A DNA stretch of 64,000 bases from Paraconexibacter sp040581415. Lineage in GTDB: Bacteria; Actinomycetota; Thermoleophilia; Solirubrobacterales; Solirubrobacteraceae. This document shows, piece after piece, positions 34,402 through 42,716 of the stretch. A program made the position numbers and the translations under genes. Location of the stretch: contig NZ_CP114014.1 in assembly GCF_040581415.1 (NCBI RefSeq), positions 1,178,001-1,242,000 on the forward strand, read 5' to 3'. Below the pieces are notes generated by a model. That model did not search any database. It was not told where the DNA came from and worked only from the letters and a program-made list of their open reading frames with translations. Within the stretch, counting starts at the first letter, position 1. Every line of letters begins with the position of its first letter.

Positions 34402-35524
34402 CCATCTGCTGGACCTCGTCGGTCCCCTCGCCGATCGTGAGGATCTTCGCGTCGCGGTACATGCGGCACACCGGGTACTCCTCGATGTAGCCGTAGCCGC
34501 CGTGGATCTGCACGGCCTCCTCGGCGGCGCGCACCGCGAGGCGGCCGGTCTTCAGCTTCGCCTGCGCGGCGGTGAGGGTGAAGTTGCGGCCCTCGTCCTT
34601 CTCCCAGGCTGCCTTGTAGGTCAGCAGCCGGGCGGCCTCGATCTCGGTTGCCATGTCCGCGAGCTTGCTCTGGATCGCCTGGAACTTGGAGATCGACTGG
34701 CCGAACGCCTGGCGCTCCTTCGCGTACTTCAGCGCCTCGTCCAGCGCGCCCTGGGCGAGGCCGACGCCCATCGCGGCCACGCCGATGCGGCCGATGTCCA
34801 GGATGTGGAGGAACTGCTTGAAGCCGGCACCGCGCGGGCCGAGGAGGTTCTCCTCGGGGACCTGGCACTCGGTGAAGCTCAGCGGCCGCGTGTCGGACGC
34901 GTTCCAGCCCATCTTGCGGTACGCGGTCCCGATCTCGTAGCCGTCGGTGCCGTTCTCCACGATCAGGTTGGAGACCTCCTTGTTCCCGCGCTCGTCGGTC
35001 CCCGTCACGGCGGTGATCGCGACGTGGCCGGAGATGTCGGTCCCGGCGTTGGTGATGAACTGCTTCGCGCCGTCGATGGTCCACGTCCCGCCGTCGAGCG
35101 TCGCGCGCGTCTTGACGTTGCCCGCGTCCGACCCGGCCTCGGGCTCGGTCAGCCCGAACGCCCCGAGCTTGCGGCCGGCGCAGAGGTCGGGCATGAGCCG
35201 CTGCTTCTGGTCCTCGCTGCCGAACAGGTAGACCGGCTGCGTGCCGAGCGAGGTATGGGCGCAGAGGGTGATCGCGACGCTCGAATCGATCCGGGTGAGC
35301 TCCTCCACCGCGATCGCGTACTGCAAGGAGGTGCCGCCGGCGCCGCCGACCTCCTCGGGGAACGGGATCCCCATCCAGCCGAGCTCGCCCATCTTGGCGA
35401 CGATCTCGTACGGGAACGACTTCGTCTGGTCCAGGTGCTCGGCGACCGGGGCTACCTCGCTGCGCGCGAAGTCGCGAACGGACTCCTGGAGCGCCTTGGC
35501 CTCATCGGGAAGGTCGAAGAACAT
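34376..35524 (-). CDS. acyl-CoA dehydrogenase
   Basis: A 382-residue flavoenzyme of fatty acid or branched-chain acyl-CoA oxidation. Seen: FGLTEPEAGSDAG and ITNAGTDISGH-type FAD-binding segments, MGWNASDTRPLSFTECQVP, the ERQAFGQSISKFQAIQSKLADM substrate helix and the C-terminal IGEGTDEVQQM holding the catalytic Glu in the short-chain position. The start at 35524 is preferred because a perfect 12-bp inverted repeat, surely regulatory, covers the two in-frame ATGs further upstream. It follows msrB in the same direction but has its own promoter region. Confidence 0.9.
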   Translation of the reverse strand: MFFDLPDEAKALQESVRDFARSEVAPVAEHLDQTKSFPYEIVAKMGELGWMGIPFPEEVGGAGGTSLQYAIAVEELTRIDSSVAITLCAHTSLGTQPVYLFGSEDQKQRLMPDLCAGRKLGAFGLTEPEAGSDAGNVKTRATLDGGTWTIDGAKQFITNAGTDISGHVAITAVTGTDERGNKEVSNLIVENGTDGYEIGTAYRKMGWNASDTRPLSFTECQVPEENLLGPRGAGFKQFLHILDIGRIGVAAMGVGLAQGALDEALKYAKERQAFGQSISKFQAIQSKLADMATEIEAARLLTYKAAWEKDEGRNFTLTAAQAKLKTGRLAVRAAEEAVQIHGGYGYIEEYPVCRMYRDAKILTIGEGTDEVQQMVIARALGA

Positions 35525-35540
35525 GCGGGCCAGCATAACC

Positions 35541-35572
35541 GAATGACCGTTCAAAGTTCCGAACGGTCATTC
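35541..35572. promoter_or_regulatory. perfect operator palindrome before acyl-CoA dehydrogenase
   Basis: GAATGACCGTTC-N8-GAACGGTCATTC, a perfect 12-bp inverted repeat ending 17 bases upstream of the acyl-CoA dehydrogenase start. Its size suits a TetR-family dimer such as the fatty-acid regulators. It does not resemble the palindrome at the adjacent TetR gene, so the binding protein is probably encoded elsewhere. Confidence 0.7.
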
Positions 35573-35590
35573 GAAGAAGGCGCGGCGGCG

Positions 35591-35989
35591 TTAGGCGGTC
35601 CGGTCGAGGTCCAGCGCCGCGCTGTTGATGCAATAGCGCTGTCCGCCGCGGTCGCGCGGACCGTCGGGGAACACGTGGCCGAGGTGGCCGTCGCAGCTCG
35701 CGCAGCGGACCTCGGTGCGGCGCAGGATGATGCCCTCGCGGCGCAGCGCGACGCTGTCGCCTGCGGCCGGGGCGACGAAGCTCGGCCAGCCCGTTCCGGA
35801 GTCGAACTTGTCCCCGGACGTGAACAGCTCCGCGTGGCAGCCGGCGCAGCGGTACACACCGGGGTCCTTGCAGTCGTCGTAGGTCCCGGTGAACGGACGC
35901 TCGGTCCCGGCCCGGCGCAGCACGCGGTACTGCTCGGGGGTCAGGCGCTCGCGCCACTCGGCGTCGGTGCTCGGCAGGTCGGATCCCAT
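35591..35989 (-). CDS. msrB: peptide-methionine (R)-S-oxide reductase MsrB
   Basis: A 132-residue protein that reduces the R form of methionine sulfoxide in oxidised proteins. Two Cys pairs for the structural zinc are present (CAGCHAELF and CASCDGHLGHVF), along with SGTGWPSF and the catalytic cysteine in RYCINSAAL. Length and the MGSDLPSTDAEWRERLTPEQY start match the family; the open frame extends further upstream, but that part is Arg/Pro-rich and unlike MsrB. Thioredoxin should recycle it. It is divergent from the NHL-repeat gene. Confidence 0.92.
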   Translation of the reverse strand: MGSDLPSTDAEWRERLTPEQYRVLRRAGTERPFTGTYDDCKDPGVYRCAGCHAELFTSGDKFDSGTGWPSFVAPAAGDSVALRREGIILRRTEVRCASCDGHLGHVFPDGPRDRGGQRYCINSAALDLDRTA

Positions 35990-36099
35990 GCCCCCATGGT
36001 GGCAGCGTCGCGCACGCGGCCGAGTCGTTTGACGCAACGGCGCGCTCATCGGGCCACGTACCGGTGCATCACGGCGCCACCACCTGTAGAAAGCCGGGC

Positions 36100-38553
36100 G
36101 TGAGCGTCCCCCGCCTGCGTCCCCGTGCCGACCGCCGTAGGCAGGCGTGGTCCTGGGTGTGCGCGACCATCGGGACCGCGGTGGCGGCAGGCGCGCTCGC
36201 AGCGCCGGCACGCAGCGCCGCCGACTGCCCGGGGACCGGCGCGGACCCGACGTGCCCGTGGACGGCCGCGACGACCGTCGGCAGCCGCGCCGACGGGACC
36301 TTCCGCTTCCCGCAGGCAGTGGCCGCCGACGCCGCCGGCAACGTCTACGTCGGGGACCACTACACCGGCGTCATCCAGGTCTTCACCGCGGAGGGCACGC
36401 TGCTGCGCCAGTTCGGTCGCAACGGCACGGGGGACGGCGAGCTCGGCCAGATCGGCGGCATCGCCGTCGACCCGGCGTCAGGCGACGTCTACGTCGTCGA
36501 CTCCGAGACGGACCGCATCATGCAGTTCGCCGCGGGTGGGACGTTCCGCCGCAGCGTCGGCGGGCGCGGGACGACCGCCGGGACGTTCGACTTCCCGAGC
36601 GGGCCGGACGCGGCCTCGCCGGCCGGGGGTGGGATCGCCATCGCGAACGGGGCGGTCTACGTGGCGGACTCCGGCAACGACCGCATCCAGCGGCTGTCGA
36701 TCACCGCGGCCGCCGGGGGCGTCGACGCAAGCACCGCCGTCGTCCTGCCGATCGTCGGCCTGCTGGTGCCCATGGGGCTCGCCGTCACCCCGGCCGGCGT
36801 CTACGTGGCGGACGACGACAACCACCGCCTCATCCTGGCCGACGAGGCCACCGGCGTCGTGAAGGCGGCTACGGCACCGGGTGCCCTCGACTTCCCCTAC
36901 GGCGTGGCGGTCGACCCCGCCGGCAACGCCTACGTCGCCAACAACAACACCACCAGCGCGAACAACCGCGTGGCGGTCTTCGGGCCGCCGGCGGGCGACG
37001 GGACGTTCGGTCCCCCCACGGTGCCGACGACCGGGTGGGGCTCGTTCGGCACCGCGGTCGGCCGCTTCAGCTTCCCGCGCGACATCGCCATCAACCCGGC
37101 CAACGGCCAGATCCTCGTGGCGGACACCGCGAACAACCGGATCCAGGCGTTCGACGGCGTCGGCACGCCCGTCGCCCAGTGGGGCGCGTCGGGCCGGGCG
37201 CCGGGGCAGTTCACCTCGCCGCAGCGGATGTCCGTGTCGCCGTTCGGGGACCTGCTCGTCGCCGACACGTACGCCTACCGCGCGCAGGTCCTCGGCCTCG
37301 ACGGCACGTTCGGCCTGGCGACGCGGACGACGATGGTGACGCCGGGCGGCGTCACCGACGACCATCTCCTGGGCGCGGCCGACGCGGCGTACGCGCCGGA
37401 CGGGACGATCGTCGTGCTCGACACCCGCTCGCCGCGGATCGTGCGCTACGACACGGACGGTCGTCAGGTGGCCGCGTACCCGACGCCGGTGCGCACCACC
37501 GCGGCCAGCGTCCGGGGCGGCATCGCCGTCGACGCCGCCGGCAACATCTGGATCAGCGACCCGATCGGCGATCGCCTGCTGCAGTTCGACGCGGGCGGGA
37601 GCCAGATCGCGGCCACGGGCTCGTCCGGCAGCGCCCCGGGGCAGTTCGACGACCCGGAGGGCGTGCGGATCGACCCCGAGGGCAACGTCTGGGTGGCGGA
37701 CGCGGGGAACAACCGCGTGCAGAAGCTCTCCGCGACCGGACAGCCGCTGCTGTCGCTGACCTACCCGGGAACCAGCCCGCCCGACGCGGCGGCGTCGATC
37801 GCCCTCGACGGGCAGGGCCACGTCTTCGCCGCGTCGGCCACGCGGCATCGCGTCGTGCAGATGAACGCGACCACGGGCGCGCAGGTCGCGCGCTTCGGCA
37901 CGCGCGGGACGGCGGCCGGAGAGTTCCTGCGGCCGCTCGGCGTCGCCGTGCAGTGCGACGGGACGCTGGTCGTCGCCGACACGGACAACAACCGCCTGCA
38001 GCGCTTCACGCTCGCCGCCGCCCCGGCCAACGCCTGCCGCGAGCGGCCCGCGTCGCCCGTGCCCCCGGACCCGACCGTCCCGACGACGCCGACCGTCCCC
38101 GCGACCCCGACGACGCCGGCCCCGCCCGTGACGACCACCCCGACCACGCCGACGACCCCCACCGTGCCGCCGGCGAGCCCGAAGCCGGCGCCGCGGCCGG
38201 CCAAGATCGCGCTCCGGATCGGGGCCGCCACCACGAAGACGCTGACGCGCCGCACCATCCGTCTCACGGTCGGCTGCAACGTGCGGTGCGCCCTGACGGT
38301 GCGCGGCACGCTGAAGGCGTCGCTCGGCGGGCCGGCCGTGCGCCTCGGCGGCGTCCCGACGACCGCGCTGACGGTGCAGGGCGGCCGCGCGCGGACCGTG
38401 ACGTTCACCGTGCCGCGCGCGGCGGCGGCCACCCTCGCGCGGCGGCTGACCCGCCGCGGACGCAAGGGCCTGGTCCTCGCGGTGACGGTGCGCGCAACGC
38501 GCACCGGGGCGAAGGCGTCGACGCGCAACCAGACGTTCCGGCTCGTGGCCTGA
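36100..38553 (+). CDS. secreted NHL-repeat beta-propeller protein
   Basis: An 817-residue exported protein. After an Arg-rich n-region and signal peptide there are about ten NHL-type blades over residues 60-650 (for example FRFPQAVAADAAGNVYVGD, GGIAVDPASGDVYVVDSE, DDPEGVRIDPEGNVWVADAGNNRVQKL). A Pro/Thr linker of about 50 residues leads to a C-terminal Ig-like domain (RRTIRLTVGCNVRCALTVRG). Such propellers bind sugars, peptides or RNA; here an extracellular binding role is likely. The GTG at 36100 has a weak AGAAAG motif seven bases upstream; a GTG at 36064 is an alternative start. Confidence 0.8.
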   Translation: MSVPRLRPRADRRRQAWSWVCATIGTAVAAGALAAPARSAADCPGTGADPTCPWTAATTVGSRADGTFRFPQAVAADAAGNVYVGDHYTGVIQVFTAEGTLLRQFGRNGTGDGELGQIGGIAVDPASGDVYVVDSETDRIMQFAAGGTFRRSVGGRGTTAGTFDFPSGPDAASPAGGGIAIANGAVYVADSGNDRIQRLSITAAAGGVDASTAVVLPIVGLLVPMGLAVTPAGVYVADDDNHRLILADEATGVVKAATAPGALDFPYGVAVDPAGNAYVANNNTTSANNRVAVFGPPAGDGTFGPPTVPTTGWGSFGTAVGRFSFPRDIAINPANGQILVADTANNRIQAFDGVGTPVAQWGASGRAPGQFTSPQRMSVSPFGDLLVADTYAYRAQVLGLDGTFGLATRTTMVTPGGVTDDHLLGAADAAYAPDGTIVVLDTRSPRIVRYDTDGRQVAAYPTPVRTTAASVRGGIAVDAAGNIWISDPIGDRLLQFDAGGSQIAATGSSGSAPGQFDDPEGVRIDPEGNVWVADAGNNRVQKLSATGQPLLSLTYPGTSPPDAAASIALDGQGHVFAASATRHRVVQMNATTGAQVARFGTRGTAAGEFLRPLGVAVQCDGTLVVADTDNNRLQRFTLAAAPANACRERPASPVPPDPTVPTTPTVPATPTTPAPPVTTTPTTPTTPTVPPASPKPAPRPAKIALRIGAATTKTLTRRTIRLTVGCNVRCALTVRGTLKASLGGPAVRLGGVPTTALTVQGGRARTVTFTVPRAAAATLARRLTRRGRKGLVLAVTVRATRTGAKASTRNQTFRLVA

Positions 38554-38642
38554 GGGCCGGCCGGGGGCACGCTCGTCGCACCCGGCAGGCGCCTCGAGCG
38601 CCTGCACCTACGACGGCCGTGCGCTGCGGGACCGGCGTCGGC

Positions 38643-40067
38643 TCACCCGCCGTCGGCCGGGACTGCAGACACGGCGGGACGATCGGGGAGCGGGATCGGG
38701 TTGCCGAGGGACACCGGCAGCTGCGCCGCCAGCTCCGGCGCCTTGACCCGGACGCGCCAGACGCGGCCGCCGTACTGCGTCCCCAGCAGGAAGAAGTCGT
38801 CCAGCGCGACCTCCTTCGTGCTCGTGCCCTGCAGGTTCATGAACCGTGGGTAGGTCAGCCGGCTCGACGTGAAGAAGTCGCAGCCGTCGAAGTCCGGCCC
38901 GGACAACTCGACCGGCGCCGACCACCGCACGCCGTCGGGCGACACACGCAGGCGGGTGGCGCTGCGCTCCTCCAGCCGTCCGCTCGCCGCGCGGCAGTCC
39001 TGGCCGGCGACCGGTCCCTGGTCGATCGCGACGAAGCCACGCCGCCCGGCCACACGGGCCACCGTCATCACCGTCGACCCCGAGGGGAACAGCTCGGTCG
39101 ACGCGGCCGCGGGACTGCGCCGGGGCAGCGCCTCCGGGCGGGTCCCCGGTCCGCGCTGCTCCCGGGGCAGCGAGTCGATCCACTCGCCCCGCGACTGCAC
39201 CCACGTCTTCCAGCCGCGGCCCCGCTGCCCCACCGGTGCGCGGGCCACGCGGAAGCCCTCGCGGACGCCGCCCGGCTCGAGTCCGGAGTCGTAGTAGAAC
39301 ATGTAGAGGTACCCGTCCCCGCCCGTGACGATCGACGGATGGCGGACGCCGTGGCTGAGCCGGAACAGGCCGCCGACGGCCGAGTAGCCCCCGATCGGCC
39401 AGACCGCCGGCCCCTGGTCCACCGGCATCGTCAGCCCCCAGTTGCTCGCGGCGTCGACCGGCGCGACGGCGGTGCCGACGAACGTCGAGTAGCCCGCGTC
39501 GCAATCGCGGTAGATGCCGGCCGCGTCCGGTCCGCTGAGGCACTTGCCCCGGGGCGGGGCCTCCGCGTCGACCCCGCGGTAGATCGAGTTCGGGTACGTC
39601 AGCCCGCTGCGGCGCACGTTCTTGTTCTCGCCGTGGGTCGCGGCGACGAGCGTCGCGGTCCCGCCGACGGCCGGCGTCTGGTCGGCCGAGAAGATGCCGA
39701 AGTAGCTGCGCCGGTGGGCGCGGCCGGACGGCATCCGGCCCGGGGGCGACGCGAGGTAGTCGGCGGCGCCCTGCGGCACGCTCCGCCCGGGGGCCTGGCA
39801 GTCGACGGGCCGACCGCTGACCGGGGTCATGTCGCCGGGGACGTCGCAGCGGGCGCTGCGCTCGGTCGTCAGGTAGTACGACAGGCGCAGTCCGCCCGGG
39901 ACGATCTCGGGCGGGATCTCCGTGAAGATGCCGGGCGGCAGGCTGATGGAGACCGGCTCGACGGCGCCCGTGGTCGCCGCGGGGACGGTCGCTGGGAGCG
40001 CAGCCGCGAGCAGGCCGGCGGCGAGCGCGCCGAGGGCGAGGCGCCGGACCGGCGACCGAGACGTCAT
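38643..40067 (-). CDS. secreted propeller-like protein, unknown function
   Basis: A 474-residue exported protein with a clear signal peptide (MTSRSPVRRLALGALAAGLL). Repeated strand-turn features (HPSIVTGGDGYLYMFYYDSG, RLRVSPDGVRWSAPVEL, GGRVWRVRVKAPEL) suggest a five-bladed propeller like GH43/GH117 or sialidase-like proteins, but I see no convincing catalytic triad. Several Cys pairs (RCDVPGDM, GKCLSG, DCDAGY, GQDC, GCDFF) point to an oxidised extracellular location. It stands alone between two long genes. Confidence 0.62.
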   Translation of the reverse strand: MTSRSPVRRLALGALAAGLLAAALPATVPAATTGAVEPVSISLPPGIFTEIPPEIVPGGLRLSYYLTTERSARCDVPGDMTPVSGRPVDCQAPGRSVPQGAADYLASPPGRMPSGRAHRRSYFGIFSADQTPAVGGTATLVAATHGENKNVRRSGLTYPNSIYRGVDAEAPPRGKCLSGPDAAGIYRDCDAGYSTFVGTAVAPVDAASNWGLTMPVDQGPAVWPIGGYSAVGGLFRLSHGVRHPSIVTGGDGYLYMFYYDSGLEPGGVREGFRVARAPVGQRGRGWKTWVQSRGEWIDSLPREQRGPGTRPEALPRRSPAAASTELFPSGSTVMTVARVAGRRGFVAIDQGPVAGQDCRAASGRLEERSATRLRVSPDGVRWSAPVELSGPDFDGCDFFTSSRLTYPRFMNLQGTSTKEVALDDFFLLGTQYGGRVWRVRVKAPELAAQLPVSLGNPIPLPDRPAVSAVPADGG

Positions 40068-40120
40068 CCCGACGGGCTACCCAGCCGCGGGTCATCGGAA
40101 GCCCGCCCCGCACGCCGATG

Positions 40121-40162
40121 AACGTCCTTTTCCCCGTAGCCGGCTGCGGGGAAAAGGACGTT
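40121..40162 (-). terminator. perfect 16-bp inverted repeat, probable terminator
   Basis: AACGTCCTTTTCCCCG and its exact reverse complement enclose a ten-base loop. It lies 28 bases beyond the stop of the Pro-rich repeat gene and 54 bases before the next minus-strand ATG. The A/T runs inside the arms give it intrinsic-terminator character in both directions. Confidence 0.65.
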
Positions 40163-40190
40163 GATCCGCTGAGGGCGGGTGCCGGGGCGA

Positions 40191-41417
40191 TCAGGGGGTC
40201 GTCGGCAGGATGATCGGCTCGGACACGGGGTCCGGGTCTGCGATCGGGTCCGGGTCGGTGACCGGGGTGGTGGGGGTCGGCGTCGGGTCGACCGGGTCGG
40301 GCGCCGGGGTGGTGTCGACCGGGATCGGGTCGGGGTCGATCGGGACAGGGGTCGGGGTGACCGGGTCGGGGGTCGGGTCGACCGGGACAGGTGTCGGGGT
40401 GATCGGGTCGGGTGTCGGGTCGACGGGGACGGGTGTCGGGGTGATCGGGTCCGGTGTCGGGTCGACGGGGACAGGGGTGGGGTCGACGGGGACGGGTGTC
40501 GGGGTGATCGGGTCGGGTGTCGGGTCGACGGGCACGGGGGTGGGGTCGACGGGGACGGGTGTCGGGGTGATCGGGTCGGGTGTCGGGTCGACGGGCACGG
40601 GGGTGGGGTCGACGGGGACGGGTGTCGGGGTGATCGGGTCGGGTGTCGGGTCGACGGGGACGGGTGTCGGGGTGATCGGGTCCGGTGTCGGGTCGACGGG
40701 GACAGGGGTCGGGTCGACGGGGACGGGGGTGGGGTCGACGGGGACGGGTGTCGGGGTGACCGGGTCCGGTGTCGGATCGACCGGGACGGGCGTCGGGTCC
40801 ACCGGCACCGGGGTCGGGTCGACCGGCACCGGGGTCGGGTCGACAGGCACCGGCGTGGGAACGACCGGGACCGGAGTCGGGTCGACAGGGACCGGCGTGG
40901 GATCCACCGGGACGGGGACCGGCGTCGGGTCGACGGGGACCGGGGTCGGGTCCACCGGGACCGGAGCGGGGGCGGCCGGTACGGGCGCCGGCGCGGCCGG
41001 GGTGGGAGCGGCGGCGGCCGGGGGCGTGGCCGCGGGGGTGGTGTCCTTGGGTGGCGCCGTCGCCTTCGGCGTCGTCTTGGCGTCGCTCGACGGCATGCCG
41101 CCCTTCGGGAACGCGATGACCACCCGGTCGGCGCCGGATCCGTAGACGTGCCACGGGCGTCCGCCGTGGTCCTCGAGCGCGAACACCTGCCCGTCGCGCA
41201 CGTTCTTCGAGGTGTTGACGAACATGCCCTCGCGCGAGCCCGACGTGATCCTGGAGTACGCGTGGCCCTTGACCGGCTCGAGCTTCTCCGACGCGTCGGC
41301 CAGCTTGCTCTTGAACGAGGACCCGCCGTCGCCACCCTTGGCGGTCGCGCGCAGCTTCGCGTCGGGCGCGGTCGTCGTCGGCTGCGCCTGGCGCCTGATC
41401 CGGCTCAGCTCGTCCAT
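40191..41417 (-). CDS. Pro-rich heptad-repeat protein with conserved N-terminal domain
   Basis: A 408-residue protein. The first 110 residues form a compact, non-repetitive domain (SSFKSKLADASEKLEPVKGHAY in part, SRITSGSREGMFVNTSK, VFALEDHGGRPWHVYGSG, RVVIAFPKGG). The rest is about 30 heptads of the type TPVPVDP, alternating with TPDPITP or TPDPVTP in roughly every third place, then a short acidic tail. There is no signal peptide or membrane helix, so it should be cytoplasmic, or exported by a route not visible here. The repeats should form a stiff polyproline-II rod with regularly spaced acidic groups. Function unknown. The opposite strand of the repeat is also open but lacks any conserved part. 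Confidence 0.68.
   Translation of the reverse strand: MDELSRIRRQAQPTTTAPDAKLRATAKGGDGGSSFKSKLADASEKLEPVKGHAYSRITSGSREGMFVNTSKNVRDGQVFALEDHGGRPWHVYGSGADRVVIAFPKGGMPSSDAKTTPKATAPPKDTTPAATPPAAAAPTPAAPAPVPAAPAPVPVDPTPVPVDPTPVPVPVDPTPVPVDPTPVPVVPTPVPVDPTPVPVDPTPVPVDPTPVPVDPTPDPVTPTPVPVDPTPVPVDPTPVPVDPTPDPITPTPVPVDPTPDPITPTPVPVDPTPVPVDPTPDPITPTPVPVDPTPVPVDPTPDPITPTPVPVDPTPVPVDPTPDPITPTPVPVDPTPDPITPTPVPVDPTPDPVTPTPVPIDPDPIPVDTTPAPDPVDPTPTPTTPVTDPDPIADPDPVSEPIILPTTP
40310..40970. repeat. 21-bp tandem repeat coding for TPVPVDP heptads
   Basis: About 30 tandem units of 21 bp with a higher-order 63-bp period (two TPVPVDP units plus one TPDPITP unit) in its middle. Near-identity of neighbouring 63-bp blocks (for example around 40430-40680) points to recent expansion by slippage or recombination. 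Copy number is likely to vary between strains. Confidence 0.75.
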
Positions 41418-41531
41418 GTCCCCCGTAGTCGCCCGGGCTGGCCGTTTCCTGAGCGACCGATCTGCCCCGCCCCGTGCGGCGGCGTGAGAGAGTCCCGGCG
41501 TGCCCGAGCTCCCCGTCCCCCGCCGTCCCCG

Positions 41532-42716
41532 ATGAGGGCCGTCGTCTGCACCGACGCCGTCCTCGAGGTCGTCGAGCAGCCCGACCCGACGCCCGGCCGC
41601 GGCCAGGTGCGCCTCGAGGTGTCGCGCTGCGGCATCTGCGGGTCCGACCTCCACGCGCGCCACGGCATCGACGAATGGGCCGATATGACGGCGCGCGTGG
41701 GCTACCACCGCTTCGGCCGGTCGCACGAGCCGCTGGTCTTCGGCCACGAGCTGTGCGGCACCGTCGCCGGCCACGGCCCGGGGTGCGACGCGAAGGTGCC
41801 CGAGGGCACGCCCGTCGTCGCTCTCCCGCTCCTGCGGAGCCCTGAGGGGGTCGACACTCTCGGCCTCTCGGTCCACGCCCCCGGCGCCTACGCCGAGCAG
41901 GTCCTGGTCCAGGAGTCGCTGATGCTCCCGGTCCCCAACGGCCTGCCGGTCGACGTCGCCGCGCTCACCGAGCCGATGGCCGTCGCCTGGCACGCGGTCC
42001 GTCGCGGAGATGTCGGCAAGCGCGACGTCGCCATCGTCATCGGCTGCGGCCCGGTCGGCCTCGGCGTGATCCTGATGCTGAAGGCGCAGGGCGTGCGCAG
42101 CGTCGTCGCCAGCGACTACTCGGCGGACCGGCGCGCGCTTGCGACCGCGTGCGGGGCGGACGTCGTCGTCGACCCGGCCGCCGCGTCGCCCTACACCGCC
42201 GTCAGGCGCAAGGGCCACGTGGACGACGTGCCGTCGCTGCTCGAGCTCGCGGTCTCCACGCGGGAGAAGCTCGGCCGGCTCCCGGTCGGCTGGTGGCACG
42301 CGTGGCGGCTGATCGACCGGCTCGGCATCGAGCCGGCTCGCCCGGTGATCTTCGAGTGCGTCGGCATGCCCGGCGTCATCGACAGCATCATCGACGGCGC
42401 GCCGCTGTTCTCCCGGGTCGTGGTCGTCGGCGTCTGCGTCGGCAAGGACACGATCACGCCCGCGATGGCGATCAACAAGGAGATCGACCTGCGCTTCGTG
42501 ATCGGCTACTCGCCGCTCGAGTTCCGCGACACGCTGCACATGCTGGCCGACGGCAAGGTCGACCCGCGTCCGCTCATCACGGGCACGGTCGGCCTCGACG
42601 GGGTCGACGCGGCCTTCGCGGCGCTCGGCGGGAAGGACGGGTCGATCGTCCACGCGAAGATCCTCATCGACCCGCGCAGCACCCAGGGGCTCGGCGCCCC
42701 CGGGCCGGCCGCCTGA
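41532..42716 (+). CDS. zinc-dependent MDR alcohol dehydrogenase-like protein
   Basis: A 394-residue medium-chain dehydrogenase. The catalytic zinc site is present (SRCGICGSDLH with Cys, and FGHELCGTV with His-Glu), and the dinucleotide fold has IGCGPVGLGVILMLKAQG and an SDYSADRRALA segment whose Asp suggests NAD preference. The four-cysteine structural zinc lobe is missing. An insertion after strand 2 of the Rossmann fold (about residues 215-270, RRKGHVDDVPSLLELAVSTREKL) is unusual. The stop codon is directly followed by the GTG of an alpha/beta hydrolase gene, so the two form an operon and may act on the same alcohol or ester. Confidence 0.83.
   Translation: MRAVVCTDAVLEVVEQPDPTPGRGQVRLEVSRCGICGSDLHARHGIDEWADMTARVGYHRFGRSHEPLVFGHELCGTVAGHGPGCDAKVPEGTPVVALPLLRSPEGVDTLGLSVHAPGAYAEQVLVQESLMLPVPNGLPVDVAALTEPMAVAWHAVRRGDVGKRDVAIVIGCGPVGLGVILMLKAQGVRSVVASDYSADRRALATACGADVVVDPAAASPYTAVRRKGHVDDVPSLLELAVSTREKLGRLPVGWWHAWRLIDRLGIEPARPVIFECVGMPGVIDSIIDGAPLFSRVVVVGVCVGKDTITPAMAINKEIDLRFVIGYSPLEFRDTLHMLADGKVDPRPLITGTVGLDGVDAAFAALGGKDGSIVHAKILIDPRSTQGLGAPGPAA

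Noticed and set aside
40310..40970. CRISPR array
   Set aside because: Repeats are in phase with codons, have no unique spacers, and no cas gene is present.
40210..41145. Long plus-strand open frame of GSTGTGVG-type repeats, like a glycine-rich surface protein
   Set aside because: It is the complement of the TPVPVDP repeats. It has no conserved part or ribosome binding site, while the minus-strand frame has a folded N-terminal domain.
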